From positions 1 through 26,453 of IMG/VR virus record IMGVR_UViG_3300010885_067916: a DNA stretch of 26,453 nt. One strand, given 5' to 3'. The stretch's first letter is position 1, and every line of letters starts with the position of its first letter. The stretch comes from a virus. The notes under the pieces were generated by a model. It was not told the DNA's origin. It worked only from the letters and a program-made list of their open reading frames with translations, and made no database searches. A program made the translations under genes and the position numbers. Shown piece by piece: positions 14,869 through 22,811 of the stretch.

Positions 14869-17352
14869 TTATAAGTCTATGTAACTTCCCCCTCCTCCAA
14901 ATCCAAATAAACTACCTATCGCAGATCCTATGCTGGCTAACTGTGAACTGATAGCACTGCCAAAATCTGTCACTAGACTACTTATTTGGGTTACTGAGGT
15001 GATGTCTGACCCCATCACGTTTTTATAAACATCGTTCACTATGTTATAGGTACCTATCGCCTGGTTGATTTGCCCCAGCCCTGGTATCTGTCCTATGATT
15101 TGTCCTGGAATCTGTCCTAATATCTGTCCTACTCCGGGTATCGTGGGTATTACTATTCCTCCGGTCGGAGAGAATATATTTCCAAATATATTTCCGCCAC
15201 CAAATGGTCCGTCTGTGGAGATGAAACTGCTCACGGATGTGTTGTCTCCATAATTGGTATACACGGCATCTCCCGCGGTTGCGGCTCCGGCTGGAACTCC
15301 ATAGTCGGTGTACTCTCGATCTCCTGCATTTTTTGTAAAAAATTTATCTTTCACTGTGTTATAGGTTTTTAATACATTACCCGCCGTGCTTGCTATGTTC
15401 TTGACAGAACTCAAATTTCCACTCGCCGACTTTAATGGTGTTGATATGGCCTGTCCTAGATTCCCCGCAGAATATAACAATCCTGCCTGACTGACGAATA
15501 CCTGATCTTTTAAAATATTGACGTTGGCTCCTGTCAAAGAGGTCACAGTTTGTTGAATTACCGAACTCACTCCCTCTGCGATTGGAGATATGTTGAATGG
15601 GCCGTTGTCTCGTAAATTATATAATTTTGCATAATCTGTCGCGATATCGTTGGCTGCCTTTTGTATTTTTTGTATGTCTCCTGTGGGTTGATTTGCCGCT
15701 CCGGCAACCTTGTTCACTGCTGTTGGTACCTGTCCCAAACCGTCTTTTTGTAATCTATATTGAAGGTCCGCGGCAAACTGCATAATCCTTCTAGAAGGAT
15801 CATCGCTTAGCCTGTTCCTGTGGGCTATGAATTCTGGTGTTCCCGGGGTGTTGCTCAAAACGCTGTTGTAATCACCTCCAACAAAAGTTACTATCTTATC
15901 AAAATGATATGGGAAAGGTTCATGTGTACACACCCGCATACCCGACATAGAGATATTGGAATTCTGCTCAACCTTCAATGGACCATAGGTATATTTGTTC
16001 GCCGGATTCACATCAGGTATCGCCTCTCTCAGGGTGCCTGTGCCGGATGGATCTTGTACCGAGGTCCTTTCATAGGTCGCTATTATGTTGGGACTGGTCC
16101 CTATGCTATTAAAATGTATCTGGCTGCCTGTTAAATGTGTTTGTCCCGATGCCATGTGCAATTGTGTCTCGGCTGCATAGGACACGATCGATCCGTTGGG
16201 TGCTTTATTGGTAATGCTGCCGTATCTTGCCTGTGATTGTATATCGGTATCGGAATATGTCTGAATCGCTCCTCCATCGATGACCAATTTTCCCACGGCA
16301 CTCATTTTTATTTGTTTTCTGGCAAACATGTTTATGTTGTTGTCACTGTGTAGATTCATGTCTCCTCTGGATCTAATATTAACCCCACCACCTGAATAAA
16401 TGTCTATGGATCCGTTGGCAGAAAATTCCATCCATACGTTGCCGGACCCATTTGCTATATAGACTACGCCATACGTATCATTCAACAATAATTGATGTCC
16501 CGAAGCAGATCTCAGTCTTATCAATTGGTTGTCTCCTGCGTTATCTCCATCATCCATTACGAAGGTGTGTCCCGTCAATCTATCTATGATCTCCTGCTGT
16601 TTTGAATCTTCTACTCCGACCACCTTTGGAGAAGAACTATTATCTCTCCTTCCAGGGGTGCTTATACCAAAAACATTGCTTGGGCTTTCTCTTCTGGCCG
16701 ATGATGTAGTGGTTCCTCGGACTGTGTCCTGCACCAACCCTTGCTGTCGGAGAGTCTCAGCAAATGGATGTATAGGATGTTTTAATATTGGATCCACAGG
16801 ACTGCTGCCTATCACATCTAGTGTAGCTCTGTTGATTTCACCTGCTGGTAACTTTTCCGTGCCATACATGCTCTGTTTGCTGTCGGTTTCTGAGCCGGTA
16901 TCCATTAATCCTGTTTTTTCTGTAGCAGCTATACCAGGAACCATGTGATTCGTTAGGGGTTCTTGAACACACCCTATCCAAAAGGCCTGATCTACTTTTC
17001 CTTCGACAAATATGACCAAAACTTTTGTGTCTATGTCGGGTGGTACCATCCACATACCATAGGAATGCTGTGATGATTTATAATTGTAGGGATCATCCTG
17101 TCCTAGATATTTTGTGGTTTTGGCTCCATAAAAAGGAGCCAGATACTCGCAAGTGACTAATTTCCCTGTTGATGGTTCAGCATAACCTGCGATGGAAGGT
17201 ATGTACACTCCCAATCTTCCCATTCTTAGAGGATCTTGATTGGATTTTACTATTCCTATGTATGGGCCAAATAGCAAGCTGCCCTGTTGTGTGTCAACTA
17301 TCGGCAACGATGGTGTTGCTGCATCTCCTCCTAGGTGTGTCTTTAGACTCAT
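14869..17352 (-). CDS. 5: Baseplate central spike protein, gp5-like, without a lysozyme domain
   Basis: The 827-residue product starts with an OB-fold-like region (about 25-140: GPYIGIVKSNQDPLRMGRLG, later MWMVPPDIDTKVLVIFVEGK and AFWIGCVQEP), as in gp5/VgrG spike proteins. From about 260 to 430 it shows short repeating beta-helix units (for example SANGSIDIYSGGGVNIRSRG), the needle. In T4 a lysozyme domain of about 160 residues lies between these parts. Here residues 140-260 are a low-complexity, Ser/Thr/Pro-rich linker with no lysozyme motif. About 400 residues follow the helix, including a proline-glycine repeat (about 730-765) and a glycine-rich end; I cannot assign these. The ATG overlaps the previous gene's stop (TAATG). 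Role: membrane-piercing spike trimer at the tail tip. Confidence 0.8.
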   Translation of the reverse strand: MSLKTHLGGDAATPSLPIVDTQQGSLLFGPYIGIVKSNQDPLRMGRLGVYIPSIAGYAEPSTGKLVTCEYLAPFYGAKTTKYLGQDDPYNYKSSQHSYGMWMVPPDIDTKVLVIFVEGKVDQAFWIGCVQEPLTNHMVPGIAATEKTGLMDTGSETDSKQSMYGTEKLPAGEINRATLDVIGSSPVDPILKHPIHPFAETLRQQGLVQDTVRGTTTSSARRESPSNVFGISTPGRRDNSSSPKVVGVEDSKQQEIIDRLTGHTFVMDDGDNAGDNQLIRLRSASGHQLLLNDTYGVVYIANGSGNVWMEFSANGSIDIYSGGGVNIRSRGDMNLHSDNNINMFARKQIKMSAVGKLVIDGGAIQTYSDTDIQSQARYGSITNKAPNGSIVSYAAETQLHMASGQTHLTGSQIHFNSIGTSPNIIATYERTSVQDPSGTGTLREAIPDVNPANKYTYGPLKVEQNSNISMSGMRVCTHEPFPYHFDKIVTFVGGDYNSVLSNTPGTPEFIAHRNRLSDDPSRRIMQFAADLQYRLQKDGLGQVPTAVNKVAGAANQPTGDIQKIQKAANDIATDYAKLYNLRDNGPFNISPIAEGVSSVIQQTVTSLTGANVNILKDQVFVSQAGLLYSAGNLGQAISTPLKSASGNLSSVKNIASTAGNVLKTYNTVKDKFFTKNAGDREYTDYGVPAGAATAGDAVYTNYGDNTSVSSFISTDGPFGGGNIFGNIFSPTGGIVIPTIPGVGQILGQIPGQIIGQIPGLGQINQAIGTYNIVNDVYKNVMGSDITSVTQISSLVTDFGSAISSQLASIGSAIGSLFGFGGGGSYIDL
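15060..15165 (-). repeat. IPG/GQIPG repeat tract in the gp5-like protein
   Basis: On the minus strand this stretch encodes about 35 residues built from IPG and GQ units (IPTIPGVGQILGQIPGQIIG, then QIPGLGQI). On the DNA level it gives several near-copies of ATCTGTCCT on the plus strand. It is hydrophobic and flexible, and lies C-terminal to the beta-helix. Its role is unknown. Confidence 0.7.
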
Positions 17353-19532
17353 TAGAAAGGGTCTCCATTATTGTTTGTATTTGTGGTATTTTCGTCCTGC
17401 GCCGATAAAAAATAATCCGAAAGTTGGGGCACCGGAACGATACGTCCATCTGCCAAAATATAATATGTGTCTTTCAGTGTCTTTGTTTTTGATGTGTTTG
17501 ACTGGTTATTGAATCTGGTCATATGCAAAACTTGAGTAAATGCTCCATTAGAAAAATTGCTTTCTACTTTATATACTTGATACAGTCCTGAGAACACGGC
17601 ACTTTGGGTTCTGCCTAATTCGTACACACCTTTTACATCATCCAAATCTGCAGGCATTTTAAAATTTAAACGTGCTATAGGGTCTGCAACATCGGTATTG
17701 AACGATTTGAATTGATCATTCCACTGTCCTTCCAGTCCTAGATCTTTGATATTTTTATCAGTGCCTGTTCCGCCGCCAGAGGATTGAACGTTAGCTGGAA
17801 GGAATTGACTGATTCCTATCCAGGCTGGATCTCCTATTATTTTTAATTGTACTTTTACCATATCTGCTGTAGGATTGGTCAGGATGTCCATGAAAAGATC
17901 GACTTCTTGTTTTTTTTCGCTGCCAAATATTCCGCTGCGAGTACTTCTAACAGTTCCCGGGGCTGTCTGCACAGGGAGCAAATCTTCCACGTTGTCTTCT
18001 GCTCCCGTCAACGCTGAGAATTGATTGTCCTGTTCAAAACTAATTCTATCCTTGTTGTGAGGATTAACAGGAGGCAATTTTGTCTGATACCAGGCCACCT
18101 TATAATTAATATCCAGATCTAATATATCTGTGTTGTTGCCTGTGAATATGTAATCATACAATTTCTTTACTCTAATTTTATTTTGATTTCCCAAAGTCAA
18201 TCCTGGCTTGACCAATCTAAAAATATGAAGAGCATATGGTTGTATATGAAATATTATTTTTTTTGGATGTTGTTTGGTTAATCTATCAAATCTTTTTGTG
18301 TCGGTTTCTATTGCTGTTCTAATTTTGAACCATTGTACTTTGAAATCATCATCGGATAAATTTGCTATGTCTTTATTGGATAATATCTTATTACCGGTTG
18401 TTTCTCTTAGTTGACCTGTTACTTTCTTAAACCAGTTCTCCCAGACATCCTGTATTGGTTGTAGACTGGTCATTGCTTCTTCCAATACTTTTATAATGGC
18501 AGTGTTGGCATTTATTTCTCCAGCTGCATTAAATTTATAGGAAGTTGAAGATTCAGCGGCGTTATTAACAAGATTACTATCAGGATCAATTTCATAATTA
18601 TTGAGAGGGACATTTCGACTGTTTTTTATCTGATCACCATTAACTTTTAAGGGAACATCTGCAAAAGAAGGATCCACTGTTATTTTATAAGTGTCTTCCA
18701 TTCCTAAAGAAAAAACTCCTTTGTCTGCCTCGTCAGAAGTCATTTTGTTTAATTTGTTGGTAAAATCTTCTAAGAAAACTCTAAGTCCTGACGCTCCTTC
18801 GAGTTTCATATTAGTTCTGATAAAATTATATCTGTTAAGATATGCCACTTCATTATAAGGTATGCAATCTAGATCATAGACTGCTCCGGCGGTGTTTACC
18901 CTGATATTCATTTTCACTATTTTGATGGGTATAAGTCTTTTAGTTAAAGCTGGATCTTTGGTGGCTATCCGACCGTGCTCGTCAAATCCTCGAAATTGTA
19001 CTGTCAATAGATATGGTGCAGCAACATGATCTTTATAACCACAATTATTTGCGGCAGCTTTAAATTTTTCTAATATGGTCACTCCTGCAGGTTCATTGAG
19101 TCTCATGGTAATTTTTGTCACTGATCCTGATCGTCTTTCCGAGTTAAATCCGTGTATCGAATCCATATTAACGCTTTCAAAATATATGTCTCTGCCTTGT
19201 CCTAGTATGGTTTTGGCTCTTTCTATCGATGACTGTTCTCTTTCGTTGAGTAAAATTTCTGTTGTTGGCGTGTCTTTGGTTGAGGACTGAGGATTACCTA
19301 TTCCTCCCGACCTAGCAATGATGTTATGCGGTGCGGCATTCAAATATTCTTTGGGATTTCTAATTTGTGTTTCTGTCAGTCCACTCAATGTAAAGATATA
19401 GTTATAAGAAGCAAATTGATGTAGTTGATTTTTTTCTACCGAATCCAACACTGTTTGTTGTGTTGTCAAAGTATCTTGCTGATATGTGTCTACGATTCCT
19501 CTAGCAGTGTCTAAACTAATGGTGTCTGACAT
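17352..19532 (-). CDS. Large virion protein in the baseplate hub position
   Basis: The 726-residue protein lies between gp53 and the gp5-like spike, where marine T4-like phages keep a large structural protein. Visible features: SYNYIFTLSGLTETQIRNP near residue 45, an ITMRLNEPAGVTILEKF block near 150, an IPIKIVKMNIRVNTAGAVYD segment near 210, and an extended, mixed alpha/beta remainder. The order (tube cap, gp53, this gene, spike) and tight coupling (one base after gp53; TAATG overlap with the spike gene) argue for a hub component, possibly doing the job of T4 gp27, which binds the gp5 trimer. I see no sequence motif that proves homology with gp27. There is no signal peptide or membrane segment. 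Confidence 0.6.
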   Translation of the reverse strand: MSDTISLDTARGIVDTYQQDTLTTQQTVLDSVEKNQLHQFASYNYIFTLSGLTETQIRNPKEYLNAAPHNIIARSGGIGNPQSSTKDTPTTEILLNEREQSSIERAKTILGQGRDIYFESVNMDSIHGFNSERRSGSVTKITMRLNEPAGVTILEKFKAAANNCGYKDHVAAPYLLTVQFRGFDEHGRIATKDPALTKRLIPIKIVKMNIRVNTAGAVYDLDCIPYNEVAYLNRYNFIRTNMKLEGASGLRVFLEDFTNKLNKMTSDEADKGVFSLGMEDTYKITVDPSFADVPLKVNGDQIKNSRNVPLNNYEIDPDSNLVNNAAESSTSYKFNAAGEINANTAIIKVLEEAMTSLQPIQDVWENWFKKVTGQLRETTGNKILSNKDIANLSDDDFKVQWFKIRTAIETDTKRFDRLTKQHPKKIIFHIQPYALHIFRLVKPGLTLGNQNKIRVKKLYDYIFTGNNTDILDLDINYKVAWYQTKLPPVNPHNKDRISFEQDNQFSALTGAEDNVEDLLPVQTAPGTVRSTRSGIFGSEKKQEVDLFMDILTNPTADMVKVQLKIIGDPAWIGISQFLPANVQSSGGGTGTDKNIKDLGLEGQWNDQFKSFNTDVADPIARLNFKMPADLDDVKGVYELGRTQSAVFSGLYQVYKVESNFSNGAFTQVLHMTRFNNQSNTSKTKTLKDTYYILADGRIVPVPQLSDYFLSAQDENTTNTNNNGDPF

Positions 19533-19533
19533 T

Positions 19534-19833
19534 TTAAAAACCTAGATCGTTTCTTAAATTGCTTAACTTGGGCAACTGAATGGTTTTGCCTGGAGAAAAA
19601 TCATATATGGGGTCTTCCAATACATTAGGATTCCGTTGCACAAACACCCACCATAGTCTGGGCGTGCCATATAAATCGTAGGCCAACAGGTCCGGTCTAT
19701 AAGCATAAATTCTATCAATGGTATAACTGACATCATCTTTCTCTGCAGTTATTGTTCTAGGTTGCAATAGATCTAAACTGATATTGTTTTGTGTGGTTCC
19801 AAAATAAGGACTGGTATTGCTATATGTAGCCAT
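19534..19833 (-). CDS. 53: Baseplate wedge protein gp53
   Basis: The 99-residue protein matches the conserved part of gp53: a Tyr-rich N terminus, then AYRPDLLAYDLYGTPRLWWV and FVQRNPNVLEDPIYDFSPGK, ending in an IQLPKL strand. This is the LysM-like core that in T4 clamps wedges together around the gp6-gp25 junction. T4 gp53 has 196 residues, so this is a short form. Its ATG overlaps the stop of the tube-cap gene (TAATG) and it ends one base before the hub-position gene, so translation is probably coupled. Confidence 0.85.
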   Translation of the reverse strand: MATYSNTSPYFGTTQNNISLDLLQPRTITAEKDDVSYTIDRIYAYRPDLLAYDLYGTPRLWWVFVQRNPNVLEDPIYDFSPGKTIQLPKLSNLRNDLGF

Positions 19834-20714
19834 TAGATATATCCTATACCTCTCTCATCTTTTCCAATTAATCTGCCATTAACAAAATCTTTCATGCTGA
19901 ATTTTTTCACAGAATCTCTAGAATAGATTGGTTGTAATTGTATCGTTACCTGGCTCAACGTTGGTGCCCATGTCTTGTTTTGATCCACATTTAATACTAT
20001 GTTAGGGTTGATATCATTTCTTCCTTTTGAACTTTGCGAGGTACAGATGTAATCCACATCGGCTCTCAAATCAACGTTAAAATTTGTTACCACTACAGGC
20101 ACATTATTAAAAACATAATCTCCATAACCGGATAGATGTAATATTGGTGGCGGGTTGCCTTTCAAGGGATCATTTTCCTCTCCTCCAAAAAACATTTTGG
20201 TCACAGATCTAAAAAAATGTAACATGGCCACCCAGTATCTGGCATCTTCTTGATTTTGCACTGGAAATTCTCCTGTTACTGTGAATGACGGCACTTCACT
20301 ATGACCATAGGCATAATGAGGATAATTGCTGTGTGGCATGTTCAGTGGAGAATAGCTAGCGGAATGTTGAATAATTATCGATGGTGTCAAAGGAAATATC
20401 ACTCCTCCTGCGGTGCCCAGTGGTTCTAAAATATTGTTGGTCGCTCTTCCCTCTCCCGAATCTATCGTTCCTTTGTACACTCCAAAAAAGACATTCCAAA
20501 GGTCACTCTTGGGCGGTAATACTACTCTGACTCTATAATCTGTCTGTCCGTTCCTGCTGGAAAATCTTGCCGATGCACGTAATTTGTCGTTCGCTTCCGC
20601 TCCTTTAGACAATCCTGCACCAAACAAACGACTCAGTGTGGGATTGGAAGAAATAACGTTGCCGACAGCACTAACTGTGCCTATAATTTTACCTGCTGTA
20701 TCAAATAATCCCAT
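19833..20714 (-). CDS. 48: Baseplate tail-tube cap/initiator protein (gp48/gp54-like)
   Basis: The 293-residue product is the first gene of the baseplate operon. It has a short hydrophobic N terminus (GLFDTAGKIIGTVSAVGNVI), a tube-like beta domain with VRVVLPPKSDLWNVFF, a GGVIFPLTPSIIIQHSASYS segment, and a FPVQNQEDARYWVAMLHFF helix followed by KMFFG. In marine T4-like phages the gene before gp53 is usually called gp48, which with gp54 caps the hub and starts the tail tube. T4 gp48 and gp54 have 364 and 320 residues. I cannot tell gp48 from gp54 by eye. A perfect late promoter lies about 60 bases upstream of the ATG. Confidence 0.65.
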   Translation of the reverse strand: MGLFDTAGKIIGTVSAVGNVISSNPTLSRLFGAGLSKGAEANDKLRASARFSSRNGQTDYRVRVVLPPKSDLWNVFFGVYKGTIDSGEGRATNNILEPLGTAGGVIFPLTPSIIIQHSASYSPLNMPHSNYPHYAYGHSEVPSFTVTGEFPVQNQEDARYWVAMLHFFRSVTKMFFGGEENDPLKGNPPPILHLSGYGDYVFNNVPVVVTNFNVDLRADVDYICTSQSSKGRNDINPNIVLNVDQNKTWAPTLSQVTIQLQPIYSRDSVKKFSMKDFVNGRLIGKDERGIGYI

Positions 20715-20773
20715 TGTTAAATCCGTTTATTAATAGGTTGTTTTTTCATATAAAATTCAGTATACTTGTACAA

Positions 20774-20781
20774 TATTTATA
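20774..20781 (-). promoter_or_regulatory. T4-type late promoter for the baseplate operon
   Basis: The minus strand reads TATAAATA, the exact T4 late -10 element that gp55-bound RNA polymerase recognises without a -35 box. It faces the baseplate operon and ends 59 bases before the ATG at 20714, giving a leader of about 50 bases. The gene for gp55 lies directly on the other side, which supports use of this element. Confidence 0.75.
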
Positions 20782-20808
20782 GGCATCATAATAGGCGCAC
20801 TTTATAAT
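20780..20808 (+). promoter_or_regulatory. Sigma70-type promoter for gp55-gp47-gp46
   Basis: A perfect -10 box TATAAT (20803-20808) lies 17 bases after TAGGCA (20780-20785), a 4-of-6 match to the -35 box. It points to the gp55 start 41 bases downstream. It would be read by host RNA polymerase early in infection. The -35 box overlaps the minus-strand late promoter by two bases. Confidence 0.6.
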
Positions 20809-20837
20809 CTCCGGGCAGCAAACAACCAACAAAAAAT

Positions 20838-20842
20838 AAGGA
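20838..20842 (+). promoter_or_regulatory. Shine-Dalgarno of gp55
   Basis: AAGGA seven bases before the ATG at 20850 fixes this start for gp55. It is one of the few clear Shine-Dalgarno sites in the window. Confidence 0.7.
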
Positions 20843-20849
20843 ATTTTTT

Positions 20850-21779
20850 ATGAAAAGAGTGAATTATCTGAATAACCGCGATCTGCTGGCGGAGATACAC
20901 AAGAGCAAGAATACCTATTGCTCGTATGTCAATCCTGAAGACAGCGATTACGATATGATTGTTAATGACATTAAAAAAATTAACAATGCCAATATTGCCA
21001 AAGCAAGAAAAATACAAGCCAAAAGATTAACAGCACGAGCTTGGGAGGCTGCTAAAAAACTAGGCAACAAAAGAATTAAAATGAGCGACTATGAAGTCTC
21101 TCCAAGAAAAGTAAAAAAAACTGATTTAGTGTTTCGAGTGATGATGTTTGATCATATCACTATGGACAGCGAAAGAAAGAAGAATCCCAAAACTCGAGCA
21201 GATCATCACACCAAAGTTAATTTTCCTCCATTCCAACATTACAGAATCAATGAAAAAGGACAATTGGTCTGTGTGGGTAAATCACATTGGGTAGGTGGTA
21301 TGAACAATGGACATTTCAGCAATGATCACGGCAAGATCACTCCTAATCTAGCAAACATGTTTTTAAAATTAGCAGAGAGATACAGCCAAAGGAGCAACTG
21401 GAGAGGATACACTTATGTGGACGAGATGCGATCACAAGCACTGATGCAATTGAGTCAGATCGGTCTACAGTTTGACGAATCCAAATCTGAAAATCCTTTT
21501 GCTTATTACACAGCAGCCATCACAAACTCATTCACAAGAATTCTAAACATTGAAAGGAAAAACCAAAATATTCGTGATGACATTTTAGAAATGAATGAAA
21601 TGATGCCGAGTTATACTCGACAAGCCAAAAATGAGAGTGAGACTGTGGCAGCAAAGAAAAGACAAAAAGAATTGCACGGTGAAGTCAAAGTCTACAGTAA
21701 AGCAGCTATTAAAGAATTAAACAAACAATTAAAAGATTCTGGTAAATTGTCACTTGCAAATGATAACAAAACAAAATAA
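20850..21779 (+). CDS. 55: Late-transcription sigma factor gp55
   Basis: The 309-residue protein has the sigma region-2-like core of gp55 at about residues 165-240: PNLANMFLKLAERYSQRSNW, then TYVDEMRSQALMQLSQIGLQ and ENPFAYYTAAITNSFTRILN. Gp55 directs RNA polymerase to TATAAATA late promoters, together with the sliding clamp and gp33 in T4. T4 gp55 has 185 residues. Here about 160 residues precede the core and include DLVFRVMMFDHI and a HYRINEKGQLVCVGKSHWVG segment; the C terminus is lysine-rich. Long forms occur in marine T4-like phages. The gene opens the plus-strand operon with gp47 nine bases downstream, so early expression of the late factor together with recombination genes is expected. 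Confidence 0.88.
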   Translation: MKRVNYLNNRDLLAEIHKSKNTYCSYVNPEDSDYDMIVNDIKKINNANIAKARKIQAKRLTARAWEAAKKLGNKRIKMSDYEVSPRKVKKTDLVFRVMMFDHITMDSERKKNPKTRADHHTKVNFPPFQHYRINEKGQLVCVGKSHWVGGMNNGHFSNDHGKITPNLANMFLKLAERYSQRSNWRGYTYVDEMRSQALMQLSQIGLQFDESKSENPFAYYTAAITNSFTRILNIERKNQNIRDDILEMNEMMPSYTRQAKNESETVAAKKRQKELHGEVKVYSKAAIKELNKQLKDSGKLSLANDNKTK

Positions 21780-21788
21780 TATCTAACT

Positions 21789-22811
21789 ATGGCATTTTTT
21801 AAAAAGGCTGCTTGTTTTACTGATATACATTTTGGATTAAAAGGCAACAGCCGAGTTCATAATGATGACGGAGAAGCATTCTGTTATTGGTTTATTGAAC
21901 AGGCACGAGCACACGGCTGTGAAACCTGCATATTCTTAGGAGATTGGCATCATCACAGATCTGCTACCAATGTTAGTACCATGAACTATACTGTGAGTAA
22001 CATGGAAAGATTAGGACAAACATTCGAACGAGTTTATGTGATCATGGGCAATCACGATCTATTCTACAGAGACAAGAGAGAAATCAACAGTATGGAATAT
22101 TGTAGAAATATTCCCAACATACAGATTGTGAATGATTGGTTATTAACAGACGATGTAGCTATTGTACCATGGATCGTACATGATGAATGGAGAAGAATAC
22201 AAGATCTAAAACAGAGATATATTTTTGGACATTTTGAATTACCTTATTTTAAGATGAACGCCATGGTAGACATGCCAGATGTGGGCACTATTAAAGCAGA
22301 ACACTTTGTGAATCAAGAGTATGTGTTTACAGGACATTTCCATAAGAGACAAATAAGAAACAATATACACTACATTGGCAATGCATTTCCACACAACTAT
22401 GCCGATGCTGGTGATGATGAGCGTGGCATGATGGTTTTGGAATATGGCGGTCAACCCAAATATATCAACTATCCTAATATGCCAAAATATCGAAATGTAA
22501 AAATATCACAACTATTGTCTGATGCTGACAGTATACTTGCACCGCGAATGTATGTGCGTGTGGGATTGGATATTAAAATTTCTTACGAAGAAGCTAATTT
22601 TATTAGAGAAACATTTATGGAAAAATATCAGTTGAGAGAATTACAATTGATACCAGAACAATTGGATCAAGCAGATCAACCTATGGTCAAAGTAGAAAAG
22701 TTTGACAGTGTGGATCAGATTGTGATTAAACAATTGGAAGCAGTGGATTCACAAACTTACGATAAAAAAGTATTAATGGCAATTTATAATAATTTAGATG
22801 TTAACAATTAA
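21789..22811 (+). CDS. 47: Recombination endonuclease subunit gp47 (Mre11-like)
   Basis: The 340-residue protein has all metallophosphoesterase motifs in order: D12-x-H14, GDWHH with D52, GNHD with N88-H89-D90, GHFE with H148, and GHFH with H183 and H185. T4 gp47 has 339 residues. With gp46 it forms the phage Mre11-Rad50-type complex that trims DNA ends for recombination-dependent replication and degrades host DNA. The C-terminal third (about 225-340) is the expected Rad50-contacting part. The last 14 bases overlap gp46, a sign of coupled translation and matched subunit amounts. There is no clear Shine-Dalgarno before the ATG; the start was chosen because the first beta strand and motif I follow directly. 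Confidence 0.93.
   Translation: MAFFKKAACFTDIHFGLKGNSRVHNDDGEAFCYWFIEQARAHGCETCIFLGDWHHHRSATNVSTMNYTVSNMERLGQTFERVYVIMGNHDLFYRDKREINSMEYCRNIPNIQIVNDWLLTDDVAIVPWIVHDEWRRIQDLKQRYIFGHFELPYFKMNAMVDMPDVGTIKAEHFVNQEYVFTGHFHKRQIRNNIHYIGNAFPHNYADAGDDERGMMVLEYGGQPKYINYPNMPKYRNVKISQLLSDADSILAPRMYVRVGLDIKISYEEANFIRETFMEKYQLRELQLIPEQLDQADQPMVKVEKFDSVDQIVIKQLEAVDSQTYDKKVLMAIYNNLDVNN

Noticed and set aside
14861-14880. TATAAAAT before gp25 as a further late promoter
   Set aside because: It ends directly at the gp25 ATG and leaves no room for a leader; it departs from the late consensus at two positions.
16529-16948. Plus-strand open frame of 139 codons inside the gp5-like gene
   Set aside because: Antisense to the beta-helix and linker of the spike protein; no promoter or Shine-Dalgarno was seen.
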